Part shown: positions 1-6,818 of the stretch, in pieces
Position numbering within the stretch: position 1 is the first letter of the stretch
Layout of the letters: the number at the start of each line of letters is the position of its first letter
Source: JAPOUP01 sp965203255
GTDB lineage: Bacteria > Pseudomonadota > Alphaproteobacteria > Rhodobacterales > Rhodobacteraceae
Assembly: GCA_965203255.1 (NCBI GenBank)
Contig: OZ241882.1
Location: forward strand, 4,712,001 to 4,776,000
DNA: 64,000 bases
Reading direction: 5' to 3'
Notes under the pieces: model-generated
Databases searched by the model: none
What the model was told of the DNA's origin: nothing
The model's input: only the letters and a program-made list of their open reading frames with translations
Program-made: the position numbers and the translations under genes

Positions 1-1
1 G

Positions 2-166
2 GTCCAACCGGATTTCGATCCACGTAGCTACGGCTGCGCGAATCTGAGCACCTTGGTGGAGAGGGCAGGAGGGTTTGATATCCGCAAGGAACTGAACGCG
101 GTCCATGTCCGCCGCAAGGCCTCTGCACGAAAGGAATCACGATCTGGCAAGAGTTCGACATCGTGA
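2..166 (+). CDS. C-terminal end of a NYN/OST-HTH (LabA-like) protein, 5' cut by window edge
   Basis: The frame is open from base 2 to a TGA at 164-166 (54 codons). The residues QPDFDPRSYG followed by LSTLVERAGGFDIRK match the pattern of the OST-HTH/LOTUS domain that closes many bacterial NYN-domain (LabA-like) putative RNases, where a 'PDFDPR.YG...LS.L' signature is followed by a basic tail. The NYN nuclease part would lie before base 1. The tail here (RRKASARKESRSGKS) is basic and low in complexity. The assignment is by remembered family pattern only. Confidence 0.6.
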   Translation, partial: VQPDFDPRSYGCANLSTLVERAGGFDIRKELNAVHVRRKASARKESRSGKSSTS

Positions 167-470
167 CCCCGTTGGATCGTTGTCTACCCGGATCTGATCG
201 GCGCTCGGAAAACGATGCCTCGAGCGTCCTACGATAGCATTCCCATTCCGCGGTTCCGTATTTCGCCTTTTCGCTCAGAGATCACCTGATGGATTGTTTG
301 TCCGTTCCATCCTGTCGACAGACCGTGATCTGCTGAAAACTGAACTCATGCTACTGGTGCGATCGGCTGACTGGAACTTTTCCTCCCCATTTACGGTTTG
401 AATCGAAGCACTGGCCATTTTCTCCGCGTTCTCCCCGAGTGCCAGATCCTTCTGGGGCGGAAGCTGGGCG
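167..470. other. Intergenic, nothing recognised
   Basis: No convincing reading frame, hairpin with a T-run, or RNA gene is seen here. Short open frames lack homology that I recognise and have no ribosome binding site. Confidence 0.5.
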
Positions 471-866
471 TCAGGATCGCCGGACCTGCTCGAACACGCG
501 GACGGCACCAAAGCGAATGACGATCCTTTGGCCGTCGCCTTTGCGCCAGATGCAGAGATCCCGGACCGCATAGTCAAGACTGGCATCCTCGGATTTAAGC
601 CTGCCGACAAACGCAACCTGCTGAATGCGCTCCCCCGAACTGAGGAGAAGATCATAGCTTTCATCCGGCTCGAAAATGTCGTGCAGCCCTTCCACGCGAA
701 TTCCGCTGCGTCTTTCGGATGAACGTCGTTCCCGCCATTGGAAGAAGAATGTCAGCAAAATGACTGCCGCCATCAGGAGAATTACCGCAACGGCAAACTT
801 TCCGGAAAAGGCAAGAACGTCGTGCAATGGCATGCCGCGGATCCAAGTTGCGACTATGCCAAGCAT
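471..866 (-). CDS. Hypothetical protein with one membrane helix
   Basis: About 131 aa from the ATG at 866. It has one strongly hydrophobic segment at roughly residues 22-42 (FAVAVILLMAAVILLTFFF), then a basic stretch WRERRSSERRSG, then a soluble C-terminal region of about 75 aa rich in acidic and hydrophobic residues. This suggests a single-pass inner-membrane protein with a cytoplasmic domain. The frame stays open further upstream to 1181, but that part belongs to a different, decayed gene (DUF5131-like), so the ATG at 866 is preferred although its ribosome binding site is weak. I do not recognise the family. It may be a remnant rather than a working gene. Confidence 0.4.
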   Translation of the reverse strand: MLGIVATWIRGMPLHDVLAFSGKFAVAVILLMAAVILLTFFFQWRERRSSERRSGIRVEGLHDIFEPDESYDLLLSSGERIQQVAFVGRLKSEDASLDYAVRDLCIWRKGDGQRIVIRFGAVRVFEQVRRS

Positions 867-1089
867 GATGCCTGATGAAGGCGACCACGTCAATTGAACG
901 CTAGCGTTCGGTGTGGCGATCGTATTTGGGTCTCTGTCGTCACGTTGATGCCTGAAACCATCCAAACCTGACCAGAATCGCAACCGGAGCGCCATCTTTG
1001 TCCGCAATATGGTGTCGCCTCTCTCACAACGAGAATTCCAAGCGCGATAGCCTTCCGCTAATTCCCTTTCCGACTTGAAGCGCAACACC

Positions 1090-1426
1090 ATTGGCGATGG
1101 TGGCCTGTCCACCGTCTCCATTGTTTCGAACACACTGAAGATGAAGCCGCGGTCCACGTTCCTGTGGAACAGGTCACTCATGAAGTTGACGAATATCGTT
1201 CGCGGCCTGCGCCACCTTACTGGCTGTTCGATTCGCTTCGGCCACTGCCGCGGGTCAAAGCCCTGCTCATAGTGGTGTGAGGCAATGCCAAGCCGTCGCG
1301 CGGCGAAGCGCTCCCCCTTACGAAGCGCTTCCCGTTGCAGTGATCACGGCCACGGGTTGTCTTGGTGCAGCCGGTTGCTGGATTCCATGTTGCGCCGGTC
1401 CACGTGATCGCGGAATTGACAGCCAT
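1090..1426 (-). pseudogene. Remnant of DUF5131 (phage Gp37/Gp68-like) protein
   Basis: The start MAVNSAITWTGATWNPATGC is typical of DUF5131/Gp37-Gp68 proteins, which begin '(S)AIEWT.ATWNP.TGCTK'. After about 30 residues the frame breaks; the expected continuation (RFAARRLGIASHHYEQGFD, then RIEQPVRWRRPRTIFVNFMS, then DLFHRNVDRGFIFSVFETME) is found in another frame down to about 1090. Thus at least one frameshift is present and the C-terminal two thirds are missing. The family is often found in phages and mobile DNA next to three-Cys-motif partner proteins; no such partner is seen here. Confidence 0.65.
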
Positions 1427-1639
1427 GATTCGACTGTCCGGCCAGCTCGAATTTGTGACTACCCCGGTTGCGTCAGCCAAATTCGTGGGTGGAGCATGCC
1501 TCCAACCCCTGTAGGGTACATTCCGCTTAGGACAATTGCATTCCGGCACGGCCATGCATTCGTGGTCCCGCGTTGCGATCCGCCTTCGGCCACTTGCCAA
1601 CCGTGAGGAGGGCGCGGCCTCTGGCGTTGCCGACCCTGT

Positions 1640-2057
1640 TCAAGGTTCGAGTGGGTTCAGAAGGTCCACGTCCAATCCCACCATATCAGCGACGTTGCGT
1701 GTCACGAGATTCAGGGCGTTAACCCTGGCCGTCGCGGCCAGCAGCGCATCGATGACCGGAACCTGTCGGATCTTATTCATCCTGCCCCATTGCCCTGCAA
1801 TGGGCATATCGACTGGCAGGACACGATCACCGACGCGCGACATCACGTCGGCGAACCAGACTTCAAGTGCCTCGGCCCTTAGGGTGTTGCGGCGGTGTGC
1901 CAGTTCCACGCCCTTGCGGATCTCGCCCAGCATCGAGGACCTGAGCCACAGATCGTCCCCGGCGACGGTGCCTGACCCACCACGCCGCCGAGGCCGGATC
2001 GCAGCGTTCACCCCTGCGTACTTCCGAGACTATGTTCGTGTCGGTGAGGAAAGTCAT
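1640..2057 (-). pseudogene. VapC-type PIN-domain toxin, frameshifted
   Basis: The N-terminus MTFLTDTNIVSEVRR carries the first PIN-domain aspartate. After AAWWVR the frame is lost near 1978 and resumes as DDLWLRSSMLGEIRKGVEL, with the rest of the PIN fold (conserved acid in the GEIRKG block, then PVIDALLAATA and NLVTRN, with late aspartates) ending at 1640. In one frame this would be about 138 aa, the usual VapC length. The start ATG overlaps the antitoxin stop (ATGA, 2054-2057), the usual antitoxin-toxin coupling. A single indel most simply explains the split, so the RNase toxin should be inactive unless the base call is wrong. Confidence 0.75.
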
Positions 2058-2332
2058 GAGGCGGCGTCACGCCCGACATCGCGTGGACCTTCGAAATCAA
2101 TCCCTTCGAGAGGGGCTGAGGCCAGTAGCGCCTTGAACGCTCCAGCACACGGCCCTGCGATCCTCTCGCGCAGGATGGTGCGTGTTTCGGTCTCCCGCTC
2201 GGGACCGACCAGAGCCGTGCCGATGTCCCGCAAAAGCGCGGCGTCTTCCTTCCGAACCTGTATCTCGACACGCACGAAGCCCTGCCGCGGGCGGCGCCAC
2301 TGGGTGACGGGAGATGGATAGGTGTTGGCCAT
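2054..2332 (-). CDS. Putative antitoxin partner of the VapC-type toxin
   Basis: 92 aa from the ATG at 2332 (MANTYPSPVTQWRRPRQGF). It contains a short strand-like segment VRVEIQVRKEDAALLRDIG followed by charged helices (ERETETRTILRER) and a C-terminal tail GIDFEGPRDVG. Position, size and the 4-base overlap with the following PIN toxin identify it as the antitoxin; its own family is not clear to me (it is not a typical Phd or AbrB sequence). It would bind its operator through the N-terminal strand and neutralise VapC by the C-terminus. It is intact while its toxin is broken, a common end state when a toxin is lost first. Confidence 0.55.
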   Translation of the reverse strand: MANTYPSPVTQWRRPRQGFVRVEIQVRKEDAALLRDIGTALVGPERETETRTILRERIAGPCAGAFKALLASAPLEGIDFEGPRDVGRDAAS

Positions 2333-3083
2333 GGCGTTCCCCATTTCCGGCAATTTTCCGGAAAGCTGGTCGGCGACAAGATGCATCTCGTGGCGGAATG
2401 GTTCCAGCCCTCAGAGTCCGCGGACCGGCAAGGGTAACGAATCCTGGCCGAAAGTTCGAGTCGCGTTCTCGACGCCAGCATTCGTTCAGCGAGGCGCAGC
2501 AGTGGTCACGGTGACGCTTCCGGGACTTTCGATCCATAACTTGCCTATGGTCTTGATGATGATCGGGAACGCGTCTCCAACACGGACCTTTGGGATGGGG
2601 AGCGAATTTACGCCGCAATGTATGAAGATGCGCGATTTAAGGACGTTCGGTGCCGTGCGATCCGAAAGAGAAACTCAAAGAGGGAACTGTTTTGGGTCTG
2701 ATGTTTCCGAGCTTTGGGCCGGTTAAGTTGAACCGGTATGGGTGCTGTTGAGGGCTCCTGTGCCGCATATGCGCCTTGGACTGGACGTGGGCGCAAAAAA
2801 CTACCTGTCGTTACAGCCAACGCTCATGTGATCGTCTGAATCGTGGGTTTCGCGAATCAATCGGATGTGTGGTGCAGGCATGCCTTGGCGGAAGTGAATG
2901 CCTGCCCGGGAAAGAGTGCCTCTGGAGTCGGAGCACCCATAGCCCATCGAGTCCACGACATTCCCAAAATCGTGGAATTTGGCCTTCTGGCCCGAACTGA
3001 CAGGCACGGACTCCACTTTCCGACAGGTGACCCCACATGCAGGGGTGGCTGCTCCCGAAAATCAGCGCCAGCCGAATCTGAAT
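2333..3083. other. Intergenic, 750 bases without a recognised gene
   Basis: Several short frames of 60-140 codons exist on both strands but they overlap each other, lack ribosome binding sites and match nothing I recognise. The stretch separates the accessory toxin-antitoxin debris from the catabolic island and may hold decayed coding sequence. Confidence 0.4.
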
Positions 3084-4166
3084 TCACGGTTCGGTCCGGA
3101 ACCTGGCTGGCAGAGCCACCTCAAGCAGTTCCACCCCATCGGTTGGATCGGAAAGACGTGTGCGCATATCGGGTGGGATCACGAAAGCGTCACCAGGTTC
3201 CAGTCGATAGGGATCGCGGCCGTCCCCTTCAAGTGTTAGCGCCCCGCTCATCACAAACGTGAACAGGATATCAGCATCATGCCGTCTCCACTGTGGGTCG
3301 CTGTCACCGCGTTTCAAGACACGGACATCCGCAACGCCGCCCGTGTTTTCGGAAATGGTTGTGTCCCGGCTGACGTATCCTGGAAGACGATGCGCTGCCC
3401 ACACCGCCCGGTCCGCCTCATGGTGCACGAATTTCTGGCCGCTCCATTCACGGTCCGGCCGAATGTGGGGCGTCGGTAGAGCCATATCGTGGTCAATCGT
3501 GGTAACGTGCTCGGCCGGCACCCCAATCTCGATGACCTCGACGTTGTCTGAAGCGCAGAGCACCCTATGCCGGATTTCCGGAGGCTGTATGAAGCAGTTG
3601 CCCGCATGAAGCCGGATGGGTGGGCCTTGGTCCTCATATACGACATCGACCCAACCGCCGATGCAGAAGATGAGCTGGAATCCGACTGTGTGGTAATGCA
3701 CCATGTCCGGAACCGGGCCGCCATCAGGAATTCTGATATGGCTTGCGATGATCGAACCACCGAGGCGATCGGGAATCAGGTCTCGATACTCCATGCCCGC
3801 GCGCCCAACGATCCAGGGGGCCTGATCCGCCAGTCGCCGGACGACAAAGGAATGTAATGTCTGAGGCAGCACCAACGGCGGATTGAGTTCGTCTATTATG
3901 ATGCGGGTGCCGTTCGGTGCCGAAAGCTCTCGCTTTCCTCCCGCGAAGGTCTCAGGATCTTCCGTTCGAATTAGGACCGTTCCGGGACTTTCGGGCGCAC
4001 CAGCTTCAAGCCGAAGCCGAAGGCCATGGCCGGAGAACACCGCGACCCTCGGGTTATCGGCGGGATAGATCGTGTCAAGACGCATACCTAGAGTGTCGGT
4101 GAAGAACTGCAGGTCTTCCCGGAGATCCTTGGTCGGAAGCCTGATTTCCGCTTGGGTTTCTGCCAT
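3084..4166 (-). CDS. Protein with glyoxalase-like N-terminus and two cupin domains
   Basis: 360 aa, start ATG at 4166 with a GGGGAG ribosome binding site. Residues about 1-100 look like a VOC/glyoxalase fold (LPTKDLREDLQFFTDTLGMR is the usual first helix pattern). Residues about 130-230 and 270-355 are cupins: the first has H-Y-H (MVHYHTVG) and a later PPEIRHR, the second has WRRHDADI and PGDAFVIPPD. It is divergent from the TRAP transporter operon and lies at the edge of the catabolic island, so it may isomerise or oxygenate an intermediate or sense it. VOC-cupin fusions occur in sugar-acid and aromatic catabolism; the exact reaction is unknown. Confidence 0.6.
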   Translation of the reverse strand: MAETQAEIRLPTKDLREDLQFFTDTLGMRLDTIYPADNPRVAVFSGHGLRLRLEAGAPESPGTVLIRTEDPETFAGGKRELSAPNGTRIIIDELNPPLVLPQTLHSFVVRRLADQAPWIVGRAGMEYRDLIPDRLGGSIIASHIRIPDGGPVPDMVHYHTVGFQLIFCIGGWVDVVYEDQGPPIRLHAGNCFIQPPEIRHRVLCASDNVEVIEIGVPAEHVTTIDHDMALPTPHIRPDREWSGQKFVHHEADRAVWAAHRLPGYVSRDTTISENTGGVADVRVLKRGDSDPQWRRHDADILFTFVMSGALTLEGDGRDPYRLEPGDAFVIPPDMRTRLSDPTDGVELLEVALPARFRTEP

Positions 4167-4601
4167 CTCGACTCCCCTAATGGTCTATGTGCAGATTATT
4201 CCCTGTACCGGTAGGTCGCAATTCACCAATTGCCGGATGCTGACGACGGGTGGTTGGCGATGCCCGGATCTGGAGTTGCCGAGAAACGGGAGGCGGGCAG
4301 GAAGTGGAAACACCCGTACATCACCAGCTTCGTTCCAATCGACATATGCATAGTCCCGGTTCTACAGTCTGGACTGAGAGGATCGCCTGCCTTGTGCCCT
4401 TGATGCCCGTTCCCGAACTGCCCTGGAAGCGTTCCACAGGCCTTGGCCTGTCGTTGCGGCGTCGTAGAGCGAAAACGGTTGCAATCCCCCATAAGTCCAC
4501 TAGTTTCCGCACGGTGAAGATGCGCAATGCATCAGCTTTTCGAACCAAAGCGTCTCCAACTAGATTGCTGACGGTCAACTTAAAGGGAAGGAAAAACCGA
4601 C
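4167..4601. promoter_or_regulatory. Divergent intergenic region (cupin protein / TRAP operon)
   Basis: 435 bases between two divergent starts must contain both promoters. I could not pick a clear -35/-10 pair or operator by eye. No gene is seen. Confidence 0.4.
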
Positions 4602-5690
4602 ATGAAACGCCGTAGTTTTCTGAAATCCGCAGCGCTTGGGGCCACCGGCGCAGCTCTCGCTGCGCCGATGGTCAGCGCCCAGAACGCGACAACGCTGACG
4701 ATCGTCTCGACCTGGCCGCGTGATTTCCCCGGTCTCGGTCTTTCGGCGCAACGTCTGGCGCAGCGAATTGTCGATGTTTCGAACGGCGCAATCCAGACCG
4801 AGTACTTTGCTGCCGGCGAGCGCGTCGGGGCATTCGACGTTTTCGACGAAGTGGCCAGCGGCAACAGTCAGGCCTACATCGCCGCCGACTATTACTGGAT
4901 CGGCAAGCACCCCGGCTTCGCTTACTTCACCTCCGTGCCTTTCGGAATGACCACGCCTGAGTGGAACTCTTGGATCAAGTTCAGGGGGGGGCAGGCAATG
5001 TGGGACAAGCTGTCCGGTGAATTCGGCTTGAAGGCCCTGGCCTGCGGCGCAACTGGCGCTCAGGCGGGAGGATGGTTCAACAAGGAGATCCTCAGCCCAG
5101 ATGATCTCCAGGGACTGAAGATGCGTATTCCAGGCCTCGGCGGAACAGTTATGTCCAAGCTTGGCGTATCAACGGTCTCGCTGCCTGGTGGTCAGATTTA
5201 CGAGAACCTCGTGTCAGGTGCTGTCGAGGCCACCGAATGGGTCGGTCCATTCAATGACTACTTCATGAAGTTCTATGAAGCCGCCAAGTTCTACTATACT
5301 GGTGGTATGCATGAGCCAGGCGGCGGCCTTGCATTCGGAATGAACGCCTCGTGGTGGGGTGGCCTGTCAAAATATGAGCAGGATGTCATTACTGCCTGCT
5401 GCTACGAAGAGCATGCGGCCCAACCGGAGGAAGCTGGCGCGTTGAACGGCGAATACCTCTCCCGCTTGGTCAACGACCACGGTGTCGAGGTCAGGCAGTT
5501 CAACGATGATGTGTGGGACGCCTTCGGTGACGCGGCTGAGGAAGTGTTTGCGGAAACACGGGAGCACTCGGCGCTGGCGGCGGAAATCAACGACGCTTTC
5601 CAGGACGCACTGAAGGAAATCGGTGCCTGGCGCGCTGCCGCAGAGGTTGAGTTCTCGAATCAGCGCAACCGCATATTGGGCCTCGTATAG
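4602..5690 (+). CDS. dctP: TRAP transporter substrate-binding protein (DctP family)
   Basis: 362 aa. It begins MKRRSFLKSAALGATGAALA, a twin-arginine (Tat) signal with RR at residues 3-4 and a likely cut after VSA (about residue 26). The mature part has the DctP pattern, including the conserved lobe-hinge segment DDLQGLKMRIPGLGG and later ATEWVGPFND. It binds the solute in the periplasm and hands it to DctQM. The ATG is preceded by a strong GGAAGG site. It is the first gene of the dctPQM operon and is separated from dctQ by a perfect hairpin, typical of higher expression of the binding protein. The substrate cannot be read from sequence; the adjacent Rieske/epimerase genes suggest a betaine or amino-acid derivative. 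Confidence 0.9.
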   Translation: MKRRSFLKSAALGATGAALAAPMVSAQNATTLTIVSTWPRDFPGLGLSAQRLAQRIVDVSNGAIQTEYFAAGERVGAFDVFDEVASGNSQAYIAADYYWIGKHPGFAYFTSVPFGMTTPEWNSWIKFRGGQAMWDKLSGEFGLKALACGATGAQAGGWFNKEILSPDDLQGLKMRIPGLGGTVMSKLGVSTVSLPGGQIYENLVSGAVEATEWVGPFNDYFMKFYEAAKFYYTGGMHEPGGGLAFGMNASWWGGLSKYEQDVITACCYEEHAAQPEEAGALNGEYLSRLVNDHGVEVRQFNDDVWDAFGDAAEEVFAETREHSALAAEINDAFQDALKEIGAWRAAAEVEFSNQRNRILGLV

Positions 5691-5715
5691 GCCCTGAACC
5701 TGCGACCGCAAATCT

Positions 5716-5745
5716 CTGGAAGTCGACTGGAATGTCGACTTCCAG
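5716..5745 (+). promoter_or_regulatory. Perfect 12-bp stem hairpin between dctP and dctQ
   Basis: CTGGAAGTCGAC (5716-5727), a 6-base loop TGGAAT, then GTCGACTTCCAG (5734-5745): a perfect 12-bp stem. There is no T-run after it, so it is more likely a stabilising or partly terminating intercistronic hairpin that raises the dctP to dctQM ratio than a full terminator. Confidence 0.7.
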
Positions 5746-5816
5746 CCCATGCTACGGTTCCCCGCACCTTAGTGGTGTGGGGGACCGAATGAGCTTGACC
5801 TGACTTGGGGATTGAG

Positions 5817-6809
5817 ATGAGCCAAGCACCGGACCTGGCGGGACCGTCCCCGTTCGGACGTCCAGCACCGCTTGTGCGAATGTTCGGATGGTTCATGCTT
5901 GCACTGCTGGCGGGGTTCTTTCTGAACAACATTCTAATTGTCGGATTTGACTTTCCTTCGCTCGACGGCCCCTTTGGGGACGATATCAGAGCCTGGCTTT
6001 TGATTCTGGTCTACGCGTTTTTTTTGGGGTCATCGGCAGTGTTCGTCCTGTGCACGCCCGACAGAGCACTGCGCTATGACGCGCGCAAGATCAGCGATTT
6101 CAATGCATACCTGATCCGAGGCTGTTTTTTTGCCGTGCTGTTTACTGGCATCGCCGATGCGATGATTGCATTCATCCGTGTAGAGGGGCTGTTGACTGTC
6201 GTCTTTGGAACGGAACTTGGTCAGGAACTGCTCAGGTCGCGTTTCATTGGTCCCGCCATCCATTTTCCACTCGCGATTCTTGGCTTCGTTCTGGCGCTAT
6301 TCACCCGCACGCTTGGCTTCATCTGGCTCGCCCTTCTGATTGTCATCGCCGAACTCCTGATCGTCTTTTCGCGTTTTGTCTTTTCTTACGAACAGGCGTT
6401 GATGGGCGATCTGGTGCGTTACTGGTATGCCGCGCTGTTTCTCTTCTCATCTGCATATACGCTGCTGCATGAGGGACATGTGCGGGTCGACGTTCTGTAC
6501 GCGGGCCTGGGAACGCGGACGAAAGGTCGTGTCAATGCCATTGGCGCAATTCTGCTGGGCATGACGACGAGTTGGGCCATAATCCTGATTGGGATGGGCA
6601 GCAAACAGGCCATCCTGAATTCGCCGGTGGCGAACTTCGAGGTCAGCCAGACAGGCACCGCTGGAATGTTCATCAAATACCAGATGGCGGCATTCCTTGG
6701 GATATTTGCGATCACCATGCTGATCCAGTTCGTTAGCTATCTGTTCGAGGCGGTTGCGGACGCGAGGCAGGAGCCTGGGCATGTTGAACATGAGCTAACT
6801 GGACATTGA
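5817..6809 (+). CDS. dctQ: TRAP transporter small permease (DctQ family), long form
   Basis: 330 aa from the ATG at 5817; an in-frame TTG at 5805 is an alternative. It has about seven to eight hydrophobic helices, compared with four in ordinary DctQ (160-200 aa). The C-terminal 170 residues carry the DctQ-like part, including the HEGHVRVDVLY segment typical of the family. The extra N-terminal helices resemble the longer DctQ found with long DctM partners. It lies 9 bases before dctM and is presumably translated with it. It forms the membrane complex with DctM that receives solute from DctP, driven by a sodium or proton gradient. Confidence 0.8.
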   Translation: MSQAPDLAGPSPFGRPAPLVRMFGWFMLALLAGFFLNNILIVGFDFPSLDGPFGDDIRAWLLILVYAFFLGSSAVFVLCTPDRALRYDARKISDFNAYLIRGCFFAVLFTGIADAMIAFIRVEGLLTVVFGTELGQELLRSRFIGPAIHFPLAILGFVLALFTRTLGFIWLALLIVIAELLIVFSRFVFSYEQALMGDLVRYWYAALFLFSSAYTLLHEGHVRVDVLYAGLGTRTKGRVNAIGAILLGMTTSWAIILIGMGSKQAILNSPVANFEVSQTGTAGMFIKYQMAAFLGIFAITMLIQFVSYLFEAVADARQEPGHVEHELTGH

Positions 6810-6818
6810 GGCGGCACG

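Noticed and set aside
4167..4601. Riboswitch before the TRAP operon
   Set aside because: No known riboswitch core could be recognised and the hairpins are weak.
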